Positions 1-6,446 are shown, counted from the stretch's first letter. The stretch is 6,891 nucleotides of DNA from an uncultured Pedobacter sp. (GCA_938008555.1 CALLKE010000176.1:1-6891); one strand, 5' to 3'. Notes: generated from the letters alone by a model not told the origin. Numbers and translations are program-made.

Positions 1-1
1 C

Positions 2-1090
2 GCTATTATGTCGGAGGCGGCCAAACACAAGAAGGAGACGTGGGAGCGATTTATTCGACCTGCGCTTTCGGATAAGCGAGGGACGGCAGATTTCCCAACA
101 ACGCCTGAAGGCTTTAACTGGTTGCACCAACTTTGGCAATTAGGGCAGAACCCTAACGAGCCAATGTATGAAAGTTGGAAGTTCCCTAGCTGGTCAAATA
201 CTGTTGTGTACCCAGGAGGACGAGAAGATCCGGAAATCCTAGAAATTGAGAGGAACTCGACACCAGAGTATTTCCTTCAAGAGTATGGTGCGGACTTTGC
301 AAGCTTTGTTGGTAAGATTTTCCCAGAGTGGGAAGAAATTACGCATGTTAAGGCAATTAAGTTCAACCCTGATTGGCCTAACTACATTGCCTTTGACTGG
401 GGCTATACAAACCCGTTAGCAGCTGTTGAGTTCCAGATTAGCCCAAGTGACGAGATTTATATTTGGCGTGAGCATTACAAGCCGTTCACTATTCTAGATG
501 ACCACATTAACTTGCTTAAGAATCGAGAGCACCCAGAAGGCTATCATTTGGATTTAGCTTTTGGAGATCCTGCGGAGCCGGATTCCGTTGCGCAAGTTTC
601 TCGCGACTTGGTACCGTGTATTGCACATGAGAAGTTAAAAGCCGACTTTAGTTGGATGGATGGCATTAAGCTTATTCGTAGCTTCATGAAGCCTATTCCG
701 CAATCGAGTAACCCCTATAATCCAGCCTCGAGCTTGTTGGTTGTTGATGAGTATGGGACACCAGCACCTGACAAGCCGAGGTATTTTGTTGATCATAGTT
801 GTGTCAATACGATTAGGGAACATAACAACTATAGATCAAAGGCTCCTATTAAGGGTCAGAACGTGCCTGAGTTTGGTACGCGAATGGATGACCACGCCTT
901 GGATGCTATTCGTTACGCTTTAATCCATATTTATAAGCTAGGAGCCACATCATCGCTTTCTGAAGTGTACGGACATAAGCAATGGCGGCCTGATAGAGAT
1001 CCTATTCATGCTCTAGGTGCCTTAACTTTAGATGATACGCATTTAGGCGAAAGTGGTGGCTTCGGCATGTTAGAAGGAGTACAGTTTTAA
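2..1090 (+). CDS. Terminase large subunit, C-terminal part (5' end outside the window)
   Basis: DNA-packaging motor protein: its ATPase drives DNA into the prohead through the portal and its nuclease cuts the concatemer. The frame is open to the left edge and there is no Walker A segment, so the gene begins upstream; the ATG at 8 (residue 1 here) is an internal methionine. Residues 2-5 (SEAA) match the end of the Walker B region, with E3 as the likely catalytic glutamate, followed by the family's WERFIRPALSDKRG stretch. TTPEG at 31-35 is the coupling motif. The RNase H-like nuclease follows, with acidic residues at D130 (FDWGYTNP), D187 (FGDP) and D294/D295/D299 (RMDDHALDAIRYAL). The position where Walker B usually carries Asp is Ser here. 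The stop overlaps the portal start by one base (TAATG). Family and role are secure; sequence type and packaging mode cannot be told. Confidence 0.93.
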   Translation, partial: AIMSEAAKHKKETWERFIRPALSDKRGTADFPTTPEGFNWLHQLWQLGQNPNEPMYESWKFPSWSNTVVYPGGREDPEILEIERNSTPEYFLQEYGADFASFVGKIFPEWEEITHVKAIKFNPDWPNYIAFDWGYTNPLAAVEFQISPSDEIYIWREHYKPFTILDDHINLLKNREHPEGYHLDLAFGDPAEPDSVAQVSRDLVPCIAHEKLKADFSWMDGIKLIRSFMKPIPQSSNPYNPASSLLVVDEYGTPAPDKPRYFVDHSCVNTIREHNNYRSKAPIKGQNVPEFGTRMDDHALDAIRYALIHIYKLGATSSLSEVYGHKQWRPDRDPIHALGALTLDDTHLGESGGFGMLEGVQF

Positions 1091-2670
1091 TGAGTTGGGT
1101 TAACGACCTGTGGTCTTCTGTGAGACCTAAAGCGAAGTCTACAAATTTGTCTGATTTATTGGATCATTACGATTTAGTGCATGTGAATGATATTCCTGGA
1201 CAGCAATTTGCCATTGTGTCACCAAAGACAACGAATATGCATGAGATTGGGACGAGTGCTCCGTCACCTTGGACGAGTTTTGGACGAAAAGAATACAATA
1301 TTGCGTTGCAAGGCTCTAAAGGACTTGAAGCGTTTGATAAGATGCGAAAGTCTGACGGTGTTGTGCGCGGAACCCTGCGCGCAACAAAGACTCCTGTTCT
1401 TAGCGGTCGCTGGTTCGTTGAAAAGGGAGGCACTTCCGAAGATGATAAGGCTGCTCGTGATTTAGTTGAGTGGAACTTATTCCGTAATCGTATGAGCATT
1501 AGTTGGATGCAAATTCTAACTGAATCTTTGTTGATGCTTGATTTTGGCTATTATATGTTCGAGCTCGTTTGGGAAAATCGAGATGTCGAAGGTAAGATGC
1601 GAACTGTTATTAAAAAGTTTGCTCCTAGACATCCCATGGATGTTAAAGAATGGGTATATGATAGTCACGGCGGTCCTTTAGGTGTTGTTTTTCATTCGCC
1701 TACAGGTAAGTTAGAGGATGAATACTTTATTCCCATTGATAAGCTGGTTGTATTTACTTTCGATCGTGAAGCAGGCGATTTAGAGGGCGTTTCTATCCTA
1801 CGTAGTGCATATAAGCATTGGTACTTCAAGGAGCAACTGTACAAAATTGATGCTATTCAGAAAGAGCGTCATGGTATTGGTATCCCTATTATTAAATTGC
1901 CAATGGGCTTTAGTGACAATGACAAGAAGCTTGCGGAACAATTAGGACGAAATATTCGTACTAATGAGCGAGCACATATCACATTGCCTCCTGGCTGGGA
2001 TTTAACCATGCTGAAGCTTGAAGGTCAGCCAGTAAATGCACTTGATAGTATTGATCAGCATGATGGTGCTATTCGTGAGAACATTATGGCAAACTTTATT
2101 CGCGATGGTGCTCGTGAAGAAGATTTGGTTATGTTCTTAAAGGCGACAAGGTTTATTGGCGATATTGTTGCTGATGCTTTTAACCATTATGTTATTCCAA
2201 AAATTGTTGCAAATAACTTTAGTAACACTGATAATCCTACACTACGAGTTCGCAGAATTGGTGAAGCGGCTGACTGGCGCACACTTACATTCGCAATTAG
2301 GAACTTGATTGGTGCAGGTGTTATTATTCCTGATGAGCAGCTTGAAATTAACTTGCGTAGTGAAATGGATCTACCTGAGATTGATTACGATACGGCAAGA
2401 TTAATTCAGACGCCGCAGAACCCATATGATATGCAGGATGCACTTGATCCCAATAATCCTGATTTTGGTAAGGTTGATAGTCATGGTACTGATAATACTG
2501 GATCTGATAATTCGGGAAATGAAACACACAATAATAACAACCCTTTGTACAAACGAAAGAAAAAGCCTTTAGGTTCTGGAGGATTACCTAGACAGAGTCT
2601 AGTTAGCAATCAGAAGAATGCTTTTGGATTACCTGCAAAGAGTGCTGGTAAAGATACAGGAGGTAAGTGA
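1090..2670 (+). CDS. Phage portal protein, Mu gp29/DUF935-like
   Basis: Forms the dodecameric ring at one capsid vertex through which DNA enters and leaves, and onto which the neck is built. The 526 residues are close to Mu gp29 in length. Supporting segments: DGVVRGTLRATKTPVLSGRWFVE at 89-111, a long helical region ending in DFGYYMFELVWE at 151-162, the wing-like stretch at 176-226 (FAPRHPMD, then IPIDKLVVFTFD), GVSILRSAYKHWYFKEQ at 233-249, and GAGVIIPDEQLEINLRSEMDLPE at 408-430, a C-terminal pattern I associate with DUF935 portals. Residues from about 440 form a hydrophilic tail with an Asn-rich run (469-484) and a basic patch (KRKKKP, 488-493). AAGGAG at 1074-1079 lies 10 nt before the ATG. 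The terminase-portal order supports the call, which rests on recognised patterns rather than a database search. Confidence 0.9.
   Translation: MSWVNDLWSSVRPKAKSTNLSDLLDHYDLVHVNDIPGQQFAIVSPKTTNMHEIGTSAPSPWTSFGRKEYNIALQGSKGLEAFDKMRKSDGVVRGTLRATKTPVLSGRWFVEKGGTSEDDKAARDLVEWNLFRNRMSISWMQILTESLLMLDFGYYMFELVWENRDVEGKMRTVIKKFAPRHPMDVKEWVYDSHGGPLGVVFHSPTGKLEDEYFIPIDKLVVFTFDREAGDLEGVSILRSAYKHWYFKEQLYKIDAIQKERHGIGIPIIKLPMGFSDNDKKLAEQLGRNIRTNERAHITLPPGWDLTMLKLEGQPVNALDSIDQHDGAIRENIMANFIRDGAREEDLVMFLKATRFIGDIVADAFNHYVIPKIVANNFSNTDNPTLRVRRIGEAADWRTLTFAIRNLIGAGVIIPDEQLEINLRSEMDLPEIDYDTARLIQTPQNPYDMQDALDPNNPDFGKVDSHGTDNTGSDNSGNETHNNNNPLYKRKKKPLGSGGLPRQSLVSNQKNAFGLPAKSAGKDTGGK
2658..2663 (+). promoter_or_regulatory. 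Ribosome binding site deciding the peptidase start
   Basis: A consensus AGGAGG lies inside the last codons of the portal gene. GTG at 2667 and ATG at 2670 are adjacent in-frame start candidates for the next gene. The site is 3 nt from GTG and 6 nt from ATG, so ATG at 2670 is preferred. Its first base is the last base of the portal stop codon (TGATG). Confidence 0.75.
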
Positions 2671-3197
2671 TGTTAGTTAAGAGTCAAAATGGTTGGCCTG
2701 CTTTGGGCGAATCTTCTCCATTATTGTATACGTGGGTTATTCCTGCGCGTAATGGTACGTTTAAGTTAAAGATGCATAATGGTAAGGTCGGATTAGTTCT
2801 AGCACATCTTGCATTATCTTTATCGGAAATGGTAGAAGATGCTACTACAGGTAAAGTGGATGACTGGGGTTGGGCCTATAGGAGTATTCGTGGTGATACG
2901 GAAATGTCAAACCACGCATCAGGTACTGCTTTTGATTTTAACGCATTAAAGCATGCTTTAGGTGTTAGGCGTACTTGGACTTCTAAGCAAGTTGATTGGA
3001 TTGAGAATAGGCTCAATTGGCTCAAGAATGTTGTTCGTTGGGGAGGCGATTACACTCGACGTGCCGATGAAATGCATTTTGAAATTGTTCAAGGCTTGCG
3101 AGAAGTATCAGCTGTTGCACATATGTTAGCTTCTACGCCTCGCGGTAAGAGGATTTTAGCGGCTAACCCTTCGCAGAAGAAGTTGGTTTCCTCATGA
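2670..3197 (+). CDS. M15-family (VanY / D-Ala-D-Ala carboxypeptidase-like) zinc peptidase, probable peptidoglycan hydrolase
   Basis: Predicted to cut peptide bonds in peptidoglycan stem peptides or cross-links, like phage M15 endolysins. The zinc site is readable: SNHASGTAFDF at 80-90 matches the SxHxxGxAxD motif (ligands H82 and D89), and DEMHFEI at 133-139 gives catalytic D133 and ligand H136, matching the DPMHFE form common in this family. At 175 residues it is essentially one catalytic domain. No signal peptide, membrane segment or separate wall-binding domain is visible; the last 20 residues are basic. It overlaps the portal stop by one base and the next start by four (ATGA), so it is made together with the structural genes. 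It could be the lysis enzyme, a virion-associated wall hydrolase used at entry, or a virion maturation enzyme. Context does not settle which. Fold and active site are secure, the exact bond cut is not. Confidence 0.87.
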   Translation: MLVKSQNGWPALGESSPLLYTWVIPARNGTFKLKMHNGKVGLVLAHLALSLSEMVEDATTGKVDDWGWAYRSIRGDTEMSNHASGTAFDFNALKHALGVRRTWTSKQVDWIENRLNWLKNVVRWGGDYTRRADEMHFEIVQGLREVSAVAHMLASTPRGKRILAANPSQKKLVSS

Positions 3198-3838
3198 CTC
3201 AGCTGCAACCAAAAGGTTTTCATCCTTGGCATAAGCCTCATTGGGCTTCTTATATGGTAGAAAACAGCTTATCTGGTATTCGTATGGCAGCACGTGCAGG
3301 GCGAAAGCGGATTGATTTAGATGTCAACTTCACTTTAGATGGTGTCGCTGTTGTGGGTCACTGGGATGATTTAAAGAAGGATCACTTCATTATTCCAGAT
3401 GAACTTAAGAAAAAGTATGGTACTGTTAAGATTTCTACTATTACGTGGGAAGAATTGCAGACGTTGCACACTAAACCTATTAAGTTTAAGGGTGTTAGAC
3501 GAATTTATCGCCATATTTCGGCTCTTGAAGCGGCAAAAACGTGTGCTGCTTATGGAATTTATCCTGCTTTTGAAATTAAGGGCGGATATCATTCAATGCA
3601 AGCAAAATCGTACGTTAAGCTAAAGAATGACTTGAAAAAGGCAGGAATTAACTTAGAAGAGGTGTATTGGATGACTTTGCAGGATCTGGGAGATCCTAAG
3701 AGGCGTTTAATGGCCATGTCTGAGGCAGGTTTATCAAATAAAATGCTGCTTTCTCGCGGATTTAGGGGTGTTCCTGTTTCTTGGGAGCCTTATATTGACT
3801 ATGTCCGAGGTCGTTGGAAGCGCAATTTTTCTCAGTAG
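3194..3838 (+). CDS. Glycerophosphodiester phosphodiesterase (GDPD/GlpQ)-like protein
   Basis: GDPD enzymes are metal-dependent TIM-barrel hydrolases that split glycerophosphodiesters; related enzymes also cut glycerophosphate teichoic acids or phospholipid head groups. Recognisable points in order: H16 with ENS at 23-25 (in place of HRG...PENT), RIDLDVNFTLDGVAVVGH at 39-56 (metal-site pair D41/D43, second His H56), then FEIK at 126-129 with metal ligand E127 and K129. The usual ELD/EID pair is DLD here, and the H16-to-E23 spacing looks about two residues shorter than in the HRG...PENT forms I know. The 214 residues are slightly short for the family (usually about 230-300). No signal peptide or membrane helix is seen. 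The ATG overlaps the peptidase stop (ATGA) and has only a weak ribosome site, which suggests translational coupling. The substrate is unknown; paired with a wall peptidase, wall or lipoteichoic acid is a reasonable guess. Confidence 0.8.
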   Translation: MTQLQPKGFHPWHKPHWASYMVENSLSGIRMAARAGRKRIDLDVNFTLDGVAVVGHWDDLKKDHFIIPDELKKKYGTVKISTITWEELQTLHTKPIKFKGVRRIYRHISALEAAKTCAAYGIYPAFEIKGGYHSMQAKSYVKLKNDLKKAGINLEEVYWMTLQDLGDPKRRLMAMSEAGLSNKMLLSRGFRGVPVSWEPYIDYVRGRWKRNFSQ

Positions 3839-3908
3839 TTACTATTCTATACAGATGAGTGATTTCCAAATAGGAAGTAATCTATTATTATTGTATTAGG
3901 AGGGTTTC
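3839..3908 (+). other. 70-nt intergenic gap before the protease gene
   Basis: The longest non-coding stretch in the window, AT-rich, ending in a strong ribosome site (AGGAGG at 3898-3903, 5 nt from the ATG). A short imperfect stem (TTCC 3864-3867 / GGAA 3873-3876) is present. TTTCCA at 3863-3868 and TATTAT at 3886-3891 have promoter-like 17-nt spacing, but transcription would begin almost on the ribosome site, so I do not call a promoter. There is no terminator-like hairpin with a T run. Confidence 0.6.
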
Positions 3909-5033
3909 ATGGCTTATCAAGTCGGTTATTGGACTGATTTAAACACAATCAAGCTGGAAGAAACTGCAGATTCTGCAGTTTCTACATTCCAAGCTTTTCC
4001 TTATGGAACTTATAATCATCCTGTTTATGGTGAAATTGATTTCACGCCTGATAAAGCAAATGAAGTTGTTGCTAACTTCAATGCAAATGCTCGTGGCACT
4101 GAAATTGATATTGATTATGACCACAAGGCAAAGACTACAGAAGCCGCTGGTTGGGTTAAGGGTGCAGAAACGCGATCCGATGGTTTATACTTAACCGTTG
4201 AATGGACTAAGCAAGCAGCACAAAAGATTCTAAGCAAGGCTTATAAGTACTTCTCGCCAGAGTTCGCTGACGAGTGGAAACATCCAAAAACCGGCGTTAC
4301 ATATAAAAACGTCCTTTTTGGAGGAGGTATTACTAACCGTCCTTTCTTAAAGGACATTTTACCTCTAAATATGTCAGAGCTGTTCGATGGGCAGCAAAGT
4401 AAGGAAGGAAATTGGATGGATCCCAAGGAGCTTCGTAAGAAGTTAGGCCTTCCCGAGGACGCAACTGACGAGCAAGTCGATGCTGCGCTTGTCGCTAAGG
4501 TTGAGCCTAAGGAAGAGAATGGATCTTCTGAAGCACTTGCCGCTTCTGAGAATGTTTTAGAGGCGATTAAGAAGCTGAGTGAAGATAATCCCATTGTTAA
4601 GCAATTAGCCGATCAAGTTACCGCAATGTCCGATCAATTAAAGATTCAGGGTGCGGCACTTAAGTTGGCTGAGACGCAAAATGTTGTTAAGAAGTTAACC
4701 GAGCCTGTTGATGGCCGTCAGCTTCCTGCAGTTGTTACGAATAAGTTAACTGCTATTCTTGTTGAAGCGCCGAAGTCGCTTAGTGACAAGATTGTTGAAT
4801 TAATCGGTGACTTGAATAAGACCGGCTACGTTCAATTAGGCGAAATTGGTCATAGCAGCTCGCGCAGCGAAGGATCTGATGCCGATGCGGTTAAGAAGTT
4901 TACCGAAGAGGTAAATAAGGTAATGGAAGCTGACAAGCTTAATTATTCTGACGCTGTGTCTCGTGTTGCTTCTTTAAATGAAGATCTCTTTGATGCATAT
5001 CGTACTGCATCTTACAACACTAGTATGGTTTAA
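3909..5033 (+). CDS. Prohead protease, Mu I-like, with C-terminal scaffold region
   Basis: Capsid maturation protease that digests the scaffold, and sometimes the coat, after prohead assembly. Residues 1-155 carry the pattern of phage Mu protein I: NHPVYGEIDFTPD at 36-48, EIDIDYDHK at 65-73, AAGWVKGAETRSDGLYLTVEWT at 79-100, AYKYFSPEF at 111-119, and GGGITNRPFLKDILPLN at 138-154. H72 and S116 are the likely catalytic His and Ser (inferred by family analogy). Residues 170-374 are charged and largely helical, starting MDPKELRKKLGLPEDATDEQVDAAL, and behave like a scaffold domain; an internal start at 4416 would make this part separately. The 374-residue length suits a protease-scaffold fusion. 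AGGAGG at 3898-3903 supports the ATG. A perfect 11-bp hairpin lies in codons 17-25. The gene precedes the decoration and capsid genes, the usual place. Confidence 0.88.
   Translation: MAYQVGYWTDLNTIKLEETADSAVSTFQAFPYGTYNHPVYGEIDFTPDKANEVVANFNANARGTEIDIDYDHKAKTTEAAGWVKGAETRSDGLYLTVEWTKQAAQKILSKAYKYFSPEFADEWKHPKTGVTYKNVLFGGGITNRPFLKDILPLNMSELFDGQQSKEGNWMDPKELRKKLGLPEDATDEQVDAALVAKVEPKEENGSSEALAASENVLEAIKKLSEDNPIVKQLADQVTAMSDQLKIQGAALKLAETQNVVKKLTEPVDGRQLPAVVTNKLTAILVEAPKSLSDKIVELIGDLNKTGYVQLGEIGHSSSRSEGSDADAVKKFTEEVNKVMEADKLNYSDAVSRVASLNEDLFDAYRTASYNTSMV
3959..3983. repeat. Perfect 11-bp inverted repeat with 3-nt loop inside the protease start
   Basis: AGAAACTGCAG (3959-3969), loop ATT, CTGCAGTTTCT (3973-3983). 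All eleven pairs are Watson-Crick. It begins 50 nt after the start codon and encodes residues around EETADSAVS. As RNA it would form a compact hairpin just behind the initiating ribosome footprint; as DNA it is a 25-bp dyad that a protein could bind. The pairing is read directly; any role is inference. Confidence 0.8.
4401..4408 (+). promoter_or_regulatory. Internal ribosome binding site for the nested scaffold gene
   Basis: AAGGAAGG lies inside the protease gene, 7 nt before an in-frame ATG at 4416. Its strength and spacing resemble the start signals of the separate genes in this window, and it sits at the junction between the protease and scaffold regions, as expected for a Mu I/Z-type arrangement. 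Confidence 0.6.
4416..5033 (+). CDS. Predicted nested capsid scaffold protein, in frame within the protease gene (Mu gpZ-like arrangement)
   Basis: Predicted 205-residue product from the internal ATG (protease residue 170) to the shared stop. In phage Mu the scaffold Z is made from an in-frame start inside gene I; the same layout is inferred here. The start follows an AAGGAAGG site and falls exactly where the protease domain ends. The product begins MDPKELRKKLGLPEDATDEQVDAALVAKV, a small helical motif common at this place in protease/scaffold proteins. It continues with an acidic, Ser/Ala-rich stretch and a helical, coiled-coil-prone region (roughly protease residues 205-250) without cysteines, and ends in a charged helix. 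The capsid protein has no long N-terminal delta-like domain, so a separate scaffold is needed. The ATG at 4371 (residue 155) is a poorer alternative because it lacks a good ribosome site. Confidence 0.6.
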   Translation: MDPKELRKKLGLPEDATDEQVDAALVAKVEPKEENGSSEALAASENVLEAIKKLSEDNPIVKQLADQVTAMSDQLKIQGAALKLAETQNVVKKLTEPVDGRQLPAVVTNKLTAILVEAPKSLSDKIVELIGDLNKTGYVQLGEIGHSSSRSEGSDADAVKKFTEEVNKVMEADKLNYSDAVSRVASLNEDLFDAYRTASYNTSMV

Positions 5034-5044
5034 GGAGTAATTCA

Positions 5045-5440
5045 ATGGGTGTTGGTCCTAACTATGTGCTTGACAAGGGATTAGTTTCAACTGGTGCTGT
5101 TGCGTATGCATTGGGCGAATTAGTCGTTCCCAGCGGGGATGGTACTAAGTCAGCTCGTGCAACGTCTGCAGGTGCCTTAGTTGTCTTTGTCAATATGGAA
5201 AACTGTGATGCATGGCGAGTTCAGACTGGTAAGGCTGTTCTTGGTACGCGTATCTTAGGTATTGCACGTGTGTTAGCAGGAGCTGCTGTTGCTGTTGGCG
5301 CTAAGCTTACTAACGATACTACTGCACGCGCAGTCGCTGGTGGTGCCGCTGGTACTCCTAGCTTTGGAATTGCATTAACCGCTGCGACCGCTGCTGGGCA
5401 GTACATTGATGTGCTGTTAACTCCCGGCAACACTATGTAA
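5045..5440 (+). CDS. Probable capsid decoration (head-stabilising) protein, DUF2190-like
   Basis: A 131-residue protein, strongly Ala/Gly/Val/Thr-rich, with no long charged helices: GAVAYALGELVVPSGDGTKSARAT at 17-40, GKAVLGTRILGIARVLAGAAVAVGAKLTND at 62-91, and GTPSFGIALTAATAAGQYIDVLLTPG at 103-128. The alternation of short hydrophobic strands and Gly turns suggests a small beta-sandwich or barrel, as in DUF2190-type proteins that sit on or between capsomers and usually lie directly before the major capsid gene, as here. The start has AAGGAG at 5032-5037, 7 nt before the ATG, overlapping the protease stop. No enzyme motif, signal peptide or cysteine-rich site is seen, although a single Cys is present (NCDAW). 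The call rests on composition, size and position; a head-fibre base or minor head protein is the alternative. Confidence 0.65.
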   Translation: MGVGPNYVLDKGLVSTGAVAYALGELVVPSGDGTKSARATSAGALVVFVNMENCDAWRVQTGKAVLGTRILGIARVLAGAAVAVGAKLTNDTTARAVAGGAAGTPSFGIALTAATAAGQYIDVLLTPGNTM

Positions 5441-5444
5441 GGAG
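5439..5444 (+). promoter_or_regulatory. Ribosome binding site supporting the GTG start of the capsid gene
   Basis: AAGGAG overlaps the decoration gene's stop codon and lies 9 nt before GTG at 5454. An in-frame TGA at 5445-5447 blocks any earlier start, and the next in-frame ATG is at codon 106, inside the conserved region, so GTG is the only sensible start. Confidence 0.8.
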
Positions 5445-5453
5445 TGAACACTA

Positions 5454-6446
5454 GTGGCCGTTTATAATCCAACTGGTTCTCAAAATCAGCACTTTGATCA
5501 AGTGCTTACTAACATTTCTGTTGCTTGGGAGAATGAGGCATTAGTTGCCGAACGTCTCTTCCCAACGGTTGTTGTTCGTAAGCAGGCTGATAAGTATTAC
5601 ACGTTTGGTCGGGAATCATGGTTACCAGAATCAGGAGACTTCCGAGCTCCTGGTACCGAGGCTAACGAAATTCCTGGTCTCGGCGTGTCAACTGATACGT
5701 ACTACGCTCAGGAACACTCGCTGCAGATTGCAGTTACTGATGAAGAGCGCGAAAACGTTGATAACCCCATGGCACCAGATCGTGATGGTGCTGAGTTAGT
5801 TACAGATAAGATCCTTCTTGGTCGCGAGTTGGCTATGAAGACTCTTGTTACTGACACTGCTCAGTACGCAACTGATATGACTGTTACGCTTTCGGGTGCT
5901 GCCCAGTGGAATACTGCGAACTACGCTACGAGTGATCCTATTTCGGATATTCGTAAGGGCGTTCGTGCTATGCACTCGCACATCTTCCGTGAGCCTAACG
6001 TGTTAGTCATTCCTTACTCTGTCATGAGCGAGCTTGAAGATCACCCTGACTTCATTGAGCGTATTAAGTACAGCGAGCGAGCTATCCTGACTCCTGAGTT
6101 AATTGGAGCAGTTTTAGGTTTCTCAAATATCATTATTCCTGGTACTGGTATTGCTACTAGCACCTCGTTAACGCCTAGCTACTTATGGGGCAAGGATGTT
6201 TTGTTGGCTTACGTGCCTCCGCGCGCAGGTCTTCGTACTCCTGCGTTCGCTTATGAGTTTGTTTGGGGTTATGGCAAGGGCCTTGCAATGGCTACGGATC
6301 GTTGGCGTGAAGAGAAGCGAAAGAGTGATATCATTCGTACTTCCCGTCGTTATGATCTTAAGCTGGTCGGGCGGGAAAACAATTCAGCTGATGCGAACTT
6401 TGGTAAGGTAATCACTGGTTACCTTATTAAGAACGCTATTGCTTAG
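5454..6446 (+). CDS. Major capsid protein (HK97-like fold predicted)
   Basis: Main shell subunit, present in hundreds of copies. The 330-residue protein starts at GTG. Features typical of this capsid family: an N-terminal NISVAWENEALVAERLFPTVVVRKQADKYYTFGRE segment (20-54), a flexible-loop region with GDFRAPGTEANEIPG (61-75), a spine-like helix at about 108-145 (DRDGAELVTDKILLGRELAMKTLVTDTAQYA), and the A-domain-like segment from DPISDIRKGVRAMHSHIFREPNVLVIPYSVMSELEDHPDFIERIKY (161-206) through LGAVLG-like and IIIPGTGIA strands, with LWGKDVLLAYVPP at 244-256. It ends in a basic region (REEKRKSDIIRTSRRYD) and GYLIKNAIA. No long N-terminal scaffold domain is present, consistent with separate scaffold coding upstream. 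Position after a protease and decoration gene supports the call. The HK97 fold is inferred, not computed. Confidence 0.87.
   Translation: MAVYNPTGSQNQHFDQVLTNISVAWENEALVAERLFPTVVVRKQADKYYTFGRESWLPESGDFRAPGTEANEIPGLGVSTDTYYAQEHSLQIAVTDEERENVDNPMAPDRDGAELVTDKILLGRELAMKTLVTDTAQYATDMTVTLSGAAQWNTANYATSDPISDIRKGVRAMHSHIFREPNVLVIPYSVMSELEDHPDFIERIKYSERAILTPELIGAVLGFSNIIIPGTGIATSTSLTPSYLWGKDVLLAYVPPRAGLRTPAFAYEFVWGYGKGLAMATDRWREEKRKSDIIRTSRRYDLKLVGRENNSADANFGKVITGYLIKNAIA

Noticed and set aside
8..10. ATG at 8 as the true start of the terminase
   Set aside because: The frame is open to the window edge and the protein would lack the Walker A half of the ATPase, so the gene starts upstream.
635..823. 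Minus-strand open frame inside the terminase gene
   Set aside because: It lies wholly within a well-supported gene, has no convincing ribosome site and no recognisable protein pattern. The other overlapping frames (for example 1167-1499 minus and 4241-4594 minus) were rejected for the same reasons.
2667..2669. GTG start for the M15 peptidase
   Set aside because: It is only 3 nt from AGGAGG, whereas the adjacent ATG at 2670 has better spacing and is the usual start codon.
3681..3697. 7-bp perfect inverted repeat AGGATCT-GGG-AGATCCT in the GDPD-like gene
   Set aside because: A 7-bp match with a short loop is expected about once by chance in a window of this size, and it lies in ordinary coding sequence.
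3861..3879. Stem TTCC/GGAA as a terminator after the GDPD-like gene
   Set aside because: Only four solid pairs, not GC-rich and no T run; not a terminator.
3863..3891. Possible sigma70-like promoter (TTTCCA, 17 nt, TATTAT) before the protease gene
   Set aside because: The -35 match is weak, the region is AT-rich so TATTAT-like words are expected, and the start of transcription would fall on the ribosome site.
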